Of a DNA stretch of 45,484 nt, positions 25,042 to 33,327 are shown one piece after another. The translations under genes were made by a program, and so were the position numbers. A model generated the notes under the pieces. The model worked only from the letters and a program-made list of their open reading frames with translations, ran no database searches and was not told where the DNA came from. The first letter of the stretch is position 1. Each line of letters opens with the position of its first letter. The stretch comes from Thermohalobaculum sp964576075 (GTDB lineage Bacteria; Pseudomonadota; Alphaproteobacteria; Rhodobacterales; Rhodobacteraceae). Location: assembly GCA_964576075.1 (NCBI GenBank), contig CAZNTX010000024.1, positions 1 through 45,484 of the forward strand, given 5' to 3'.

Positions 25042-25070
25042 GCTCTATGGCGGGCGTGATAAGGCGTCAA
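25042..25070 (-). promoter_or_regulatory. Possible promoter for hpf-ptsN
   Basis: Minus-strand TTGACG (25070-25065, 5 of 6) is followed after 17 nt by TAGAGC (25047-25042, 3 of 6). The -10 is weak. The position, about 70 nt before the hpf start in the rpoN-hpf gap, fits a separate promoter. Confidence 0.35.
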
Positions 25071-25117
25071 GGTAGCAGAAGCGCCGCGCGCCTGGGAAGC
25101 CGCTTCGGCGCGGGGCC

Positions 25118-26614
25118 TCAGCCGCCGAGCGCGTGGCGGCGCCGGCGCGCCACCGAGGAGGGGATGCCGAGGCTCGTGCGGTATTTCGCGACGGTGCGTC
25201 GGGCGATCTCGATCCCCTCGCCCTGCAGGATCTCGACGATCCGGTCGTCGGAGAGCACCCCGTCGGGCGGCTCGGCGGCGATCAGGTCGCGCACGCGGGT
25301 GCGCACCGCCTCGGCCGAGGTCTCCTGCCCGCCGCCCCCGCCCGCGCCGACGGCGTTGGAGAAGAAGAACTTGAGCTCGAACACCCCCCGCTCCGTCGCC
25401 ATGTATTTGTTGGAGGTGACGCGGGAGACGGTCGATTCGTGCATCCCGATCGCCTCCGCCACCTTCTTGAGGGAGAGCGGGCGGAGCGCGCGCGGGCCTT
25501 CGGCCAGGAAGCCCTCCTGCTGGCGGACGACTTCCGTCGCCACCTTCAGGATGGTGCGGGCGCGCTGGTCGAGGCTCTTGATCAGCCAGTTGGCGGTCTC
25601 GCGGCAGTCGCTCAGGAACTCCCGCGTCGCCGCGCCGCCGCGGGCGAGCTCGGCGGCGTAGCGCTGGTCGATGAGCACGGTGGGCAGCGCGTCGGCGTTG
25701 AGCTCCACCTGCCAGCCGCCGAAGCGGGCGGGGCGCACGAAGATGTCGGGCACGAGGCTCTCGGGCTCCGGCTCGCCGAAGCCGCGGCCGGGATGGGGGT
25801 CGAGCCGGCGGATATCGGCGAGCATGTCGGAGACGTCCTCCGGCGCCACCTCGCAGAGCTTGCAGAGCCGGTCGAGCTTGCCGGCGGCGAGGAGGTCGAG
25901 ATGGCCGAGGACGCGGGCGATCGCGGGGTCGAGCCGGTCGCGCTCGGCGAGCTGGAGCGCGAGGCATTCGGCCAGGTCCCGCGCGCCGACGCCCGTGGGC
26001 TCGCAGCGTTGCAGGAGCGCGAGCGCCGCCTCGATCTCGGGCCCCTCGGCGCCGAGGCGGGGCGCGAGCTCGGCCAGGGGCGTGCGCAGATAGCCGTCGC
26101 CGTCGAGCTCTTCGACGAGGGCGAGGGCGAGGCCCCGGACCGCGGCCTCCGCGCGCATCAGCCCGATCTGCGCGCGCAGATGCTCGCGCAGCGTGGCCGG
26201 GCGGGTGAGGCGGCTCTCGAAGCCCTCCTCGCCCTCGGGCGCGGGCCCGGCGGTGCGCGGGGCCCCGGGGGCGAGGGCGCCGCGCGCGGCCTCTCCACCC
26301 TCGCCGGGGCTTTGGTCGTAGAGGTTCTCGGCGCCGGTGTCGAAGGTCTCGGAGACGAGGGACATGTCGCCCTCGGCGGTGACGCGCGTGTCCGCCCCGG
26401 CCTCGGCGGCGCGCGGCTCGGCGGGGGGCTCGGGCTCGCCCTCCCCGCCCTCGCGCGGCTCCGTGGTCAGCAGGGGGTTGCGCTCCACCTCCTCGGCGAC
26501 GAAGGCGCCGAGCTCCACGCTCGACATCTGCAGGAGCTTGATCGCCTGCTGCAGCTGGGGGGTCATGACGAGCTGCTGGCTCTGCCGCAGCTCCAGCCTC
26601 AGTCCCGCTCCCAT
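25118..26614 (-). CDS. rpoN: RNA polymerase sigma-54 factor
   Basis: RpoN directs transcription from -24/-12 promoters with enhancer-binding activators, typically for nitrogen and motility genes. The 498-residue protein has the Gln/Leu-rich region I (LRQSQQLVMTPQLQQAIKLL), an acidic linker, the core-binding and HTH region (VAEAIGMHESTVSRV) and the invariant RpoN box ARRTVAKYR near the end. The ATG at 26614 has GAGGAG 5 bases upstream. The acidic Ala/Glu-rich region II is long. lptB lies 73 nt upstream on the same strand, as in many proteobacteria. Confidence 0.96.
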   Translation of the reverse strand: MGAGLRLELRQSQQLVMTPQLQQAIKLLQMSSVELGAFVAEEVERNPLLTTEPREGGEGEPEPPAEPRAAEAGADTRVTAEGDMSLVSETFDTGAENLYDQSPGEGGEAARGALAPGAPRTAGPAPEGEEGFESRLTRPATLREHLRAQIGLMRAEAAVRGLALALVEELDGDGYLRTPLAELAPRLGAEGPEIEAALALLQRCEPTGVGARDLAECLALQLAERDRLDPAIARVLGHLDLLAAGKLDRLCKLCEVAPEDVSDMLADIRRLDPHPGRGFGEPEPESLVPDIFVRPARFGGWQVELNADALPTVLIDQRYAAELARGGAATREFLSDCRETANWLIKSLDQRARTILKVATEVVRQQEGFLAEGPRALRPLSLKKVAEAIGMHESTVSRVTSNKYMATERGVFELKFFFSNAVGAGGGGGQETSAEAVRTRVRDLIAAEPPDGVLSDDRIVEILQGEGIEIARRTVAKYRTSLGIPSSVARRRRHALGG

Positions 26615-26687
26615 CACGCTCCTCGACCCGGGGCACGCACGCCGGCCGGCGCCGCGCGGCGCCCAGAGCCTCGCATCCGAACGATTG

Positions 26688-27446
26688 CTAAATCCGAAAC
26701 CCCTCGCCGAGATAGACGCGCCGCACATTGGCGTCGCGCACCACCTGGTCCGGGGTGCCGCTCATCAGGACGCTACCATCATGCAAGATGTATGCCCGGT
26801 CAATGATCTCCAGCGTCTCGCGCACATTGTGGTCGGTGATCAGCACCCCGATGTCGCGCTCCTTGAGGTGGCCCACGAGGTCGCGAATGTCGTTCACCGC
26901 GATCGGGTCGATGCCGGCGAAGGGCTCGTCGAGCAGCACATAGGCGGGATTCGTGGCGAGGCAGCGGGCGATCTCCACGCGCCGGCGCTCGCCGCCCGAG
27001 AGCGAGGAGGCGGGCGCCCGGCGCAGATGGGTGATCGAGAACTCGCCGAGCAATTCGTCGATCCGGCGCGCGCGCACCCGGCGGTCCGGCTCCTCGATCT
27101 CGAGCACGGCGCGCAGGTTGTCCTCGACCGTCAGCCCCCGGAAGATCGACGCCTCCTGCGGCAGATAGCCGAGCCCGAGCCGCGCCCGGCGATACATCGG
27201 CAGGCCGGAGACCTCGATCCCGTCGAGATGGATCTTCCCCGAATCGCAGGGCACGAGGCCGACGATCATGTAGAAGCAGGTGGTCTTGCCCGCGCCGTTG
27301 GGGCCGAGGAGGCCGACCGCCTCGCCCCGGGTGAGCGTGAGCGAGACGTTGCGGACCACGGGCCGGCGCTTGTAGGCCTTGCCGATCCCCTCGACCTGGA
27401 GCCCCGCCTGCACCGGGCGGAGCATGTGCGCGAGCGAACGCTTCAC
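26688..27446 (-). CDS. lptB: LPS export ABC transporter ATPase LptB
   Basis: LptB powers lipopolysaccharide extraction from the inner membrane with LptFG. The 252-residue protein has Walker A GPNGAGKT, Q-loop YLPQEASIF, signature LSGGERRR, Walker B with LLDEPFAGID, and ITDHNVRETL for the H-loop, all typical of LptB. Start GTG at 27446 overlaps the lptA stop (GTGA); an ATG at codon 8 is possible. The partner genes lptA and lptC are immediately upstream. Confidence 0.96.
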   Translation of the reverse strand: MKRSLAHMLRPVQAGLQVEGIGKAYKRRPVVRNVSLTLTRGEAVGLLGPNGAGKTTCFYMIVGLVPCDSGKIHLDGIEVSGLPMYRRARLGLGYLPQEASIFRGLTVEDNLRAVLEIEEPDRRVRARRIDELLGEFSITHLRRAPASSLSGGERRRVEIARCLATNPAYVLLDEPFAGIDPIAVNDIRDLVGHLKERDIGVLITDHNVRETLEIIDRAYILHDGSVLMSGTPDQVVRDANVRRVYLGEGFRI

Positions 27447-27997
27447 TCGCCCTCGCCGCGGGCGGCCGGCACGAAGCGCATCCGCACCCGGCCCTCGCCG
27501 CCGTCCTCCGCCTCCGCGGCGGCGGTGCGCTGGCCGACCATGTTGGCCACCCCGGTGTTGAGGTCGATCTCGAGCACCTCGCCGGCGATCACGTTGGCGC
27601 CCTGGGTCAGGACCACGTCGCCGCGCATGAACATCTTGCCCGTCTCGACGTCGTATTCGGCGAAGCGGCCCTCGGCGGTCTCGGCGCCGTTGGAGAGGAA
27701 GACGTCGCCCTCGGCCTTCATGTTGCGGATCGCGCCGGTCTCGCTGTCGCGCGCGTCCTGGTCGAAGGCGACGACCACCCGGTCGGCCTCGAGGCGCAGC
27801 GTCCCCTGGCCAGCCTTCACGCTGCCGGTGAAGATCGCGATGCTCTCGGCCTCGCGCACCTCGAGCGTCTCGGAGGTGACCTCGATCGGCTCGCTGCTGT
27901 CGTGCTTGAAGCCGCCGAAGGGGCGGGACTCCTGCGCCGTCGCCAGGCCGAGGGACAGGGCCAGTGCCGCCGCCCCCAGGCAGATCGCTCTCGCCAT
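27443..27997 (-). CDS. lptA: Periplasmic LPS transport protein LptA
   Basis: LptA forms the periplasmic bridge for LPS between LptC and LptD. The 184-residue protein has a signal peptide (about residues 1-21, cleavage near LATAQ) and an OstA/beta-jellyroll domain: IEVTSETLEVREAESIAIF, GTLRLEADRVVVAF, GDVFLSNGAETAEGRFAEYD, MRGDVVLTQGANVIAGEVL. The ATG at 27997 overlaps the lptC stop by one base. The C-terminal tail is Ala/Glu-rich. Confidence 0.94.
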   Translation of the reverse strand: MARAICLGAAALALSLGLATAQESRPFGGFKHDSSEPIEVTSETLEVREAESIAIFTGSVKAGQGTLRLEADRVVVAFDQDARDSETGAIRNMKAEGDVFLSNGAETAEGRFAEYDVETGKMFMRGDVVLTQGANVIAGEVLEIDLNTGVANMVGQRTAAAEAEDGGEGRVRMRFVPAARGEGE

Positions 27998-28725
27998 CAC
28001 CGCTCGTCCTCCACGCTCGGCCCCGCGGCGCGCGGATCGCCGCGTTCGGCCGCCCCCTCGGGGATGAATACCACGCGCACCCCGTCGTGGAAGAGGATTC
28101 GGCTCGCGCCCGCCGCGGCCGGGTCGGAGAGCACCTCCATCCGCCCCGCCTCGATCGAGCCGCGCGGCCCGTCGCCCGCCACCGGGCCCGGGCTCTCCGC
28201 CTCGCGGCTCTTCAGCAGCACCTCCAGGCGTTCGGAGCGGAAGCGGTAGCCGTCCGAGCTTTCGATCACCACCGAGCCCTCGAAGGTCATCCGCCCCGCC
28301 TCGCGCAAGAGCAGCCCGCTCTCGGCCCGGCCCTCGAGGAGGCGGCCGTCGGAGAGGGTGATCTCGCCCGCCGGGGCGTCGAGGGCGATGCGGTCGGGCA
28401 CCGGGCCGTCGGGCGCCGCGGTGCGGGCGGCGAGGAAATAGGGCTCGCCCCCGTCCGTCCGCCCCGCGATGCGCGGATTGTCGAGCCGGAGCCCCGCGGA
28501 GAGCCGCGCCATCTCCTCCGCCGAGAGGAGGCCCACCGGCTCCTCCGGCCCGCGCCCGGCGACGAAGATCGCGCCGACGAGCGCCGCGGCGGCGACCGGG
28601 AGCAGCCGCTTCATCCAGCGCACGCGGCGGGTGTAGCGGTCGACCGCCGCGCGCTCGGCGCCGCCGAAGACCGGGCCGCGGCGGGGGACGGGGCGGGGAC
28701 CCGGGCGGTCGGCGCCGTCGGCCAT
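27997..28725 (-). CDS. lptC: LPS export protein LptC
   Basis: LptC is the bitopic inner-membrane protein that receives LPS from LptBFG. The 242-residue protein has a basic cytoplasmic start, a single transmembrane helix at about 40-58 (LLPVAAAALVGAIFVAG) and a periplasmic domain with repeated beta strands (GEPYFLAARTA, ITLSDGRLLEG, MTFEGSVVIESSDGYRF). The ATG at 28725 has GGAGGGG about 9 bases upstream; an in-frame GTG at 28731 overlapping the kdsD stop is the alternative start. Confidence 0.9.
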   Translation of the reverse strand: MADGADRPGPRPVPRRGPVFGGAERAAVDRYTRRVRWMKRLLPVAAAALVGAIFVAGRGPEEPVGLLSAEEMARLSAGLRLDNPRIAGRTDGGEPYFLAARTAAPDGPVPDRIALDAPAGEITLSDGRLLEGRAESGLLLREAGRMTFEGSVVIESSDGYRFRSERLEVLLKSREAESPGPVAGDGPRGSIEAGRMEVLSDPAAAGASRILFHDGVRVVFIPEGAAERGDPRAAGPSVEDER

Positions 28726-28727
28726 GC

Positions 28728-29750
28728 TCACCGCCCCTCCGCCCCGGCATCGACCCCGGCGCGCAGGCAGTCGTGGATGTGGATGAGCCCCACGGGCCGC
28801 GCCGGCACCGCCGCCCCCGGCGCGAGCACGAAGAGGCAGAGCGCGCGCCGCGGCGCGTTCATCACCGCGAGCGCCTCGGAGGCGAGCGCGTCCGAGCCGA
28901 TCGTCTTGGGGCTGCGGGTCGCGACCTCGCCGGCGCGCCGCTCGAGCAGCCCCTCCATCTTGCGCCGCAGATCCCCGTCGGTGATGACGCCGACGAGCCG
29001 GCCGGCCGCATCCGTCACGCCGGCGATGCCGAAGCCCTTGGCCGACATCTCGACGAGCGCCTCGCGCATCGAGGTCTCCTCGGCGATCAGCGGCAGCTCG
29101 GCGCCCGAATGCATGAGATCGGCGACCGTCAGCAGCTTCGCCCCCAGCGTTCCGCCGGGATGCAGCAGCGCGTAATGCTCCCGCGTGAACTCCCGGTGCT
29201 CCATCAGCGCGACGGCCAGCGCGTCGCCGAGCGCCAGGGTGAGCGTCGTCGAGGTGGTGGGCGCGAGGCGGTTGGGGCAGGCCTCCTCGGCCGGGGCGAG
29301 GAGGAGCGCGACATCGGCGGCGGTCAGCAGCGTCGAGCCCGCCCGCCCGGCGACGCCGACGAGCGGGATCGAGAAGCGCCGGCTATGCGCGATCAGATCG
29401 GCGAGCTCGCGCGTCTCGCCGGAATTGGAGAGCACGAGGAGCACGTCGTCCCGCGTGATCATGCCGAGATCGCCGTGGCTCGCCTCGGCGGGGTGGACGA
29501 ATTGCGCGGGCGTGCCCGTCGAGGCCAGGGTGGCGGCGATCTTGCGCGCCACATGGCCCGACTTGCCCATGCCCGAGACGATCACCCGACCCCGCGCGGC
29601 CCGCATCAGCGCCACGGCCTCGGCGAAGGTGGGATCGAGGGCCGCGGCCTGGGCCGCGAGCGCGGCGGCCTCGGTCTCGAGCACGCGGCGCCCGGCCGCG
29701 AGCGCGCGCTCGGCCTCGGTCTCCTCTCGCTGCTCGGTCTCCGCGCTCAC
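28728..29750 (-). CDS. kdsD: Arabinose-5-phosphate isomerase, KpsF/GutQ/KdsD family
   Basis: This enzyme makes arabinose 5-phosphate from ribulose 5-phosphate, the first step to the Kdo of LPS. The 340-residue protein has an N-terminal SIS domain (GRVIVSGMGKSGHVARKIA, FVHPAEASHGDLGMI, LVLSNSGETRELADLI) and two C-terminal CBS repeats ending in VGLIHIHDCLRAGV. Start is GTG at 29750 with GAGGGGCGGGG upstream. It is 8 nt downstream of the rnd-like gene and is followed directly by lptC, so Kdo precursor supply and LPS export are in one operon. Confidence 0.94.
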   Translation of the reverse strand: MSAETEQREETEAERALAAGRRVLETEAAALAAQAAALDPTFAEAVALMRAARGRVIVSGMGKSGHVARKIAATLASTGTPAQFVHPAEASHGDLGMITRDDVLLVLSNSGETRELADLIAHSRRFSIPLVGVAGRAGSTLLTAADVALLLAPAEEACPNRLAPTTSTTLTLALGDALAVALMEHREFTREHYALLHPGGTLGAKLLTVADLMHSGAELPLIAEETSMREALVEMSAKGFGIAGVTDAAGRLVGVITDGDLRRKMEGLLERRAGEVATRSPKTIGSDALASEALAVMNAPRRALCLFVLAPGAAVPARPVGLIHIHDCLRAGVDAGAEGR

Positions 29751-29758
29751 CCCGCCCC

Positions 29759-30370
29759 TCAATGCTCGAAGATGTCCTGGTCCGGCCAGCCGGCGAGGTC
29801 GAGCCTCGCACGGTCCGGCAGGAAGGCGAAGCAGGCGGCGGCGATCTCGCTCCGCCCCTCGCGGGCGAGGCGCCGGTCGAGCTCCTCGCGCAGGCGGTGC
29901 AGATAGAGGACGTCGGAGGCGGCATAGTCGAGCTGCGCCTGGCTGAGCGTCTCCGCGCCCCAGTCCGAGCTCTGCTGCTGCTTGGAGATGTCGACGGCGA
30001 GGAGCTCGGTGCAGAGATTGCGCAGCCCGTGCCGGTCGGTGAAGGTGCGCACGAGCTTGGAGGCGATCTTGGTGCAGTAGACCGGCCGGGCCACCACGCC
30101 GAAGGCATGGGCGAGCACCGCGATGTCGAATCGGCCGAAATGGAAGAGCTTGAGCGTCTCCGGGTCGGCCAGCATGGCGGCGAGGCGCGGCGCCTCCGTT
30201 TGCCCCCGGGCGATGCGCACGAGATGCGCCGTGCCGTCTCCGGCGGAGAGCTGGACGAGGCAGAGCCGGTCGCGCTGGGGCACGAGGCCCATCGTCTCCG
30301 TGTCGATCGCGACCGCGGGGCCGAGATCGAGCCCCTCCGGCAGATCCCCTTCGTGCAACGTGACTGTCAT
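29759..30370 (-). CDS. RNase D-like 3'-5' exonuclease
   Basis: The 203-residue protein is only the DEDD exonuclease domain of RNase D: Exo I VAIDTETMGL with Asp/Glu, Exo II FHFGRFDIAVL, Exo III YAASDVLYLHRL with Tyr and Asp. The HRDC domains of full-length RNase D are missing, as is usual for the short form in alphaproteobacteria. It probably trims structured RNA 3' ends such as tRNA. The ATG at 30370 lies 54 nt after the tRNA-Leu gene on the same strand, possibly sharing its transcript. Confidence 0.9.
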   Translation of the reverse strand: MTVTLHEGDLPEGLDLGPAVAIDTETMGLVPQRDRLCLVQLSAGDGTAHLVRIARGQTEAPRLAAMLADPETLKLFHFGRFDIAVLAHAFGVVARPVYCTKIASKLVRTFTDRHGLRNLCTELLAVDISKQQQSSDWGAETLSQAQLDYAASDVLYLHRLREELDRRLAREGRSEIAAACFAFLPDRARLDLAGWPDQDIFEH

Positions 30371-30423
30371 GCGATCCTGCGCCCCGGTTGTCGGCCCCGA
30401 GCAACTGGAGCCGCGGCGGCGAA

Positions 30424-30510
30424 TGGTGCCCAGGAGAAGACTCGAACTTCCACGCCCATACGGGCACTAGCACCTGAAGCTAGCGCGTCTACCAATTCCG
30501 CCACCTGGGC
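30424..30510 (-). tRNA. tRNA-Leu (anticodon CAG)
   Basis: The minus strand folds as a class II tRNA of 87 nt: acceptor stem GCCCAGG with CCTGGGC, D-arm GGTGGCGGAATTGGTAGACGC, anticodon arm CTAGC-TTCAGGT-GCTAG with anticodon CAG, a long variable arm around TGCCCGTATGGGCG, T-arm with GTTCGAGTC, and encoded CCA. These are the marks of tRNA-Leu reading CUG. No duplicated 3' end or integrase lies nearby. Confidence 0.97.
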
Positions 30511-30667
30511 ACGGAACTGCGCGCCTCGCGGCGCGTGACGGGACTTACGCCCCCGCCCCAGCCCTGTCAACGGGCGATGGCCCGTGCGCGCCGCGCGGGG
30601 CATTTGCCCTTGCCGAGCCTTGGCGAGGCGCTTAGTCACATTTCGGGGACAAAAATGGGAGACGCCG

Positions 30668-31642
30668 ATGCCGATGGCGAGGACGGATGCGCCGCTCGTG
30701 ACCGTGATCGGGGGTTCGGGCTTCGTCGGGCGCTACATCGCGCAGGCCATGGCGCGGGAGGGCTGGCGCGTGCGCGTCGCCTGCCGCCGGCCCCACGAGG
30801 CGCATTTCGTGCGGCCCTACGGCGTCGTCGGTCAGGTCGAGCCCGTCCAGTGCAACATCCGCGACGACGCCTCGACGGCGCGCGTGATCGAGGGCGCGCA
30901 GGCGGTGGTCAACTGCGTCGGGATCCTCTTCGAGAGCGGCAAGAACAGCTTCGACGCGACCCAGGCCGAGGGCGCCGCCCGCGCCGCCCGCCTCGCCCGC
31001 GAGGCCGGGGCGTCGCGCTTCGTGCAGATCTCCGCGATCGGGGCGGACGCCGCGAGCCCCGCCGCCTATGCCCGCACCAAGGCCGCCGGCGAGGCGGCGG
31101 TGGCCGAGGCCTTCCCGGGGGCGGCGATCCTGCGGCCCTCCATCGTCTTCGGCACCGAGGACGCCTTCTTCAACCGCTTCGCCTCCATGGCCCGGATGTC
31201 GCCGGTGATCCCGGTGGTCGGCGGGGCGACGCGGTTCCAGCCGGTCTGGGTGCAGGACGTGGCCGACGCCACCGTCGTCTGTGCCACCGGCAAGGCGCCG
31301 GGCGGGGTCTACGAGCTCGGCGGGCCGAATATCTACACCTTCCGCGAGCTGATCGAGATGATGCTGCGCACGATCCGGCGCAAGCGCCTCGTGCTCGACA
31401 TCCCCTTCTGGGCGGCGCGGCTCCAGGGCCGGGTGCTCGGGGCCCTGCCGAACCCGCCGATCACGCTCGACCAGGTGCGCATGCTCGAGCGGGACAACGT
31501 CGTCTCCCCCGGCGCGCGCGGCTTCGCCGAGCTCGGCATCGAGCCCGAGGCGCCCGAGGGGATCATCGACAGCTATCTCTACGCCTACCGCCCCTACGGC
31601 CAATATGCCTCGCTCACCGAGGGCCGCCGGGCGGAGGACTGA
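30668..31642 (+). CDS. Complex I NDUFA9-type SDR family protein
   Basis: The 324-residue protein is an atypical short-chain dehydrogenase with an N-terminal Rossmann motif VIGGSGFVGRYIAQAMA. Features shared with the NDUFA9 subunit group are FESGKNSFDATQAEGA, RFVQISAIGAD, ILRPSIVFGTEDAFFNRF and YELGGPNIYTFRELIEM. In mitochondria and some alphaproteobacteria such proteins bind NADPH in complex I; whether this one associates with it cannot be seen. The ATG at 30668 follows GGGAGA; a second ATG is two codons on. It is divergent from the tRNA. Confidence 0.9.
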   Translation: MPMARTDAPLVTVIGGSGFVGRYIAQAMAREGWRVRVACRRPHEAHFVRPYGVVGQVEPVQCNIRDDASTARVIEGAQAVVNCVGILFESGKNSFDATQAEGAARAARLAREAGASRFVQISAIGADAASPAAYARTKAAGEAAVAEAFPGAAILRPSIVFGTEDAFFNRFASMARMSPVIPVVGGATRFQPVWVQDVADATVVCATGKAPGGVYELGGPNIYTFRELIEMMLRTIRRKRLVLDIPFWAARLQGRVLGALPNPPITLDQVRMLERDNVVSPGARGFAELGIEPEAPEGIIDSYLYAYRPYGQYASLTEGRRAED

Positions 31643-31646
31643 CGCC

Positions 31647-31907
31647 TCAGAAGATCGCCCGCCCGAGGATCACGACGACGATCGCGCCCGCGGTCGCGAG
31701 CACCACGTTCGTCAGGATCGGGTGGCCGAGATCCACCTTCACCCCGAGCGCCGGCACCGCGACCCCCGCGAGCGCCGCGCCGAGGATGCCCCAGACGATA
31801 TAGGTGATCAGGCTCCCGCCGCCGACGACGAGGCTCGCCAGCCAGCCGACGACGAGCCCGAAGACGAGGACGGTGAGGATCTGCTGGATGTCGATCTTGG
31901 TGTTCAT
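31647..31907 (-). CDS. GlsB/YeaQ/YmgE-family membrane protein, copy 1
   Basis: The 86-residue protein has three hydrophobic helices with the transglycosylase-associated-protein pattern: FGLVVGWLASLVVGGGSL, VWGILGAALAG, and DLGHPILTNVVLATAGA. It is a small inner-membrane protein linked to envelope or general stress in enteric bacteria. It is a tandem duplicate of the gene starting at 32172, identical over the FGLVVGWLASL core. Start at 31907 follows AAAGGAG. Confidence 0.9.
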   Translation of the reverse strand: MNTKIDIQQILTVLVFGLVVGWLASLVVGGGSLITYIVWGILGAALAGVAVPALGVKVDLGHPILTNVVLATAGAIVVVILGRAIF

Positions 31908-31923
31908 CGCGCGCTCCTTTCGC

Positions 31924-32172
31924 TCAGCCGATCATCCGGGCCACCAGGACGAGCACCACCGCGCCGCCGGTCGCGACGGCGATGGAGGTGACGAGCGGGT
32001 GGCCGAGATCCGGGTTCAGCCCGAGCGCCGGGACCAGCAGCCCGCCGACCACGGCGCCGAGCAGGCCCCAGACGATGTATTTCACCAGGCTCCCGCCCCC
32101 GACGATCAGGCTCGCGAGCCAGCCGACGACGAGGCCGAAGACGAGGATGACGGCGATCTGTTCGAGTGCCAT
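31924..32172 (-). CDS. GlsB/YeaQ/YmgE-family membrane protein, copy 2
   Basis: The 82-residue protein has the same three-helix plan as its downstream neighbour (FGLVVGWLASLIVGGGSL, VWGLLGAVVGG, DLGHPLVTSIAVATGGA). It lies 16 nt upstream of copy 1, so they are probably co-transcribed. The ATG at 32172 follows AAAGGAGG. A perfect 14-bp palindrome lies 25-38 nt upstream. The two copies differ mainly in the N-terminal residues and last helix. Confidence 0.9.
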   Translation of the reverse strand: MALEQIAVILVFGLVVGWLASLIVGGGSLVKYIVWGLLGAVVGGLLVPALGLNPDLGHPLVTSIAVATGGAVVLVLVARMIG

Positions 32173-32196
32173 TCGGGCCCTCCTTTCGTTGCCACT

Positions 32197-32210
32197 CCCT
32201 TACGTAAGGG
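32197..32210. promoter_or_regulatory. 14-bp perfect palindrome upstream of the GlsB pair
   Basis: CCCTTACGTAAGGG is an exact palindrome 25-38 nt before the ATG of copy 2. The position suits an operator or a promoter element. No binding protein can be named. Confidence 0.4.
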
Positions 32211-32261
32211 GCGGACCCGGGGCGCCGCTATGACGTTTCGACGAATTTTTCCGCGCGCCGC

Positions 32262-33068
32262 TCAGGCGTAGGCGAGGGCGAGGAGCCCGGCGCCGAGGGC
32301 GAGGCGGTAGAGGACGAAGGGCGTCATCGTCCAATCGGCGCGGAACATCCCCATCATCACCCGGAGCGCCAGGAGCGCCGCGAGGCAGGCGAGGACGGCG
32401 CCGAGGGCGAAATCCGCCCCGAGGGAGAGGTCGCCCGCGGCCAGGAGCCCCGCCGTCTCCACCGCCCCGGCGGCGAGGATCGTGGGCACCGCCATCAGGA
32501 GCGCGAGCCGCGCCGCCTCGTCGCGGCGGAAGCCGAGGGCGCGGGCCATGGTCATGCAGGCGCCGGAGCGCGAGGTGCCGGGGACGAGGGCGAGCGCCTG
32601 CGCCGCGCCCATCAGCAGCGCGTCGCGCCAGCCCCAGTCGGCGCCCTCGCGCGCGCTCCCGCCCCACCGGTCGGCGATCCAGAGGACGATGCCGCCGAGG
32701 AGCGTCGCCCAGCCGATCACCGCGACGGCGCGCAGCCCCTCCATCGCGCCAGAGAGCTTGAGGGCGAGGCCGAGGGCGACGGCGGGCAGGGTGGCGAGCG
32801 CCAGGAGCCAGGCGAGCGCGGCCTCCTCGGTGCGCCAGCGCCCGCGCAGGATGTCGGCCGCACCCGCGAAGACCCGCGCGACGTCGCGCCTGAAATACAG
32901 ACAGACGGCGACGAGCGTGCCGAGATGGACCGCGACGTCGATCGTCACCCCCTGGTCCGCGCGCCCCGTGAGCAGCGGCCAGAGCGCGAGATGGCCCGAG
33001 GAGGAGATCGGCAGGAACTCGGTGATCCCCTGGATCACGGCCAGGACGACGAGATCGAAGAGCGGCAT
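32262..33068 (-). CDS. uppP: Undecaprenyl-diphosphatase (UppP/BacA)
   Basis: UppP dephosphorylates undecaprenyl diphosphate to recycle the lipid carrier for peptidoglycan and other envelope glycans. The 268-residue polytopic protein has both catalytic signatures: QGITEFLPISSSGHL at residues 14-28 and LVPGTSRSG around 160. The length is normal. The ATG at 33068 is the first residue of the conserved N-terminus. It is divergent from gltD over a 259-nt control region. Confidence 0.95.
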   Translation of the reverse strand: MPLFDLVVLAVIQGITEFLPISSSGHLALWPLLTGRADQGVTIDVAVHLGTLVAVCLYFRRDVARVFAGAADILRGRWRTEEAALAWLLALATLPAVALGLALKLSGAMEGLRAVAVIGWATLLGGIVLWIADRWGGSAREGADWGWRDALLMGAAQALALVPGTSRSGACMTMARALGFRRDEAARLALLMAVPTILAAGAVETAGLLAAGDLSLGADFALGAVLACLAALLALRVMMGMFRADWTMTPFVLYRLALGAGLLALAYA

Positions 33069-33136
33069 GGGGACCCCCGGGGCGGCTGCGCGCCAGAGTG
33101 CTAGCCGCTTGCCGCGCGGAGGGGAAGAGCGCGCCT

Positions 33137-33162
33137 ATATGTCAGCAATGCTGCCATATAAT
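33137..33162. promoter_or_regulatory. Dyad overlapping a TATAAT box upstream of gltD
   Basis: ATATGTCAGC (33137-33146) and GCTGCCATAT (33150-33159) form 10-bp inverted arms with one mismatch around a 3-nt centre. The right arm runs into TATAAT at 33157-33162, a plausible -10 box for rightward transcription. GTCAGCA recurs at 33227-33233. The gltD start is 166 nt downstream. The region is AT-richer than its surroundings. Confidence 0.5.
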
Positions 33163-33327
33163 CCGCTCGCTGCGCCGCAGCAGCGGTGGATCCGGCCCTT
33201 GCGGACGGAATGCCGCGACAGATAGGTCAGCATTTTTGCCTTTATTTCCGCCCAGGCTTCCTGTATCTCCCCACGCTGGAGCGGGTCGGCGGAGCGTCGG
33301 CGCGCGGGCTGACGATGGGAGGCGGTC

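Noticed and set aside
30424..30510. tRNA-Leu as an integration site
   Set aside because: No integrase, no second copy of the tRNA 3' end, and flanking genes are conserved core genes in expected order.
32200..32261. An EcfG-type (GGAAC...CGTT) general stress promoter upstream of the GlsB pair
   Set aside because: GGAAAA and CGTC occur but are only about 12 nt apart instead of 16-17 and mismatch both boxes.
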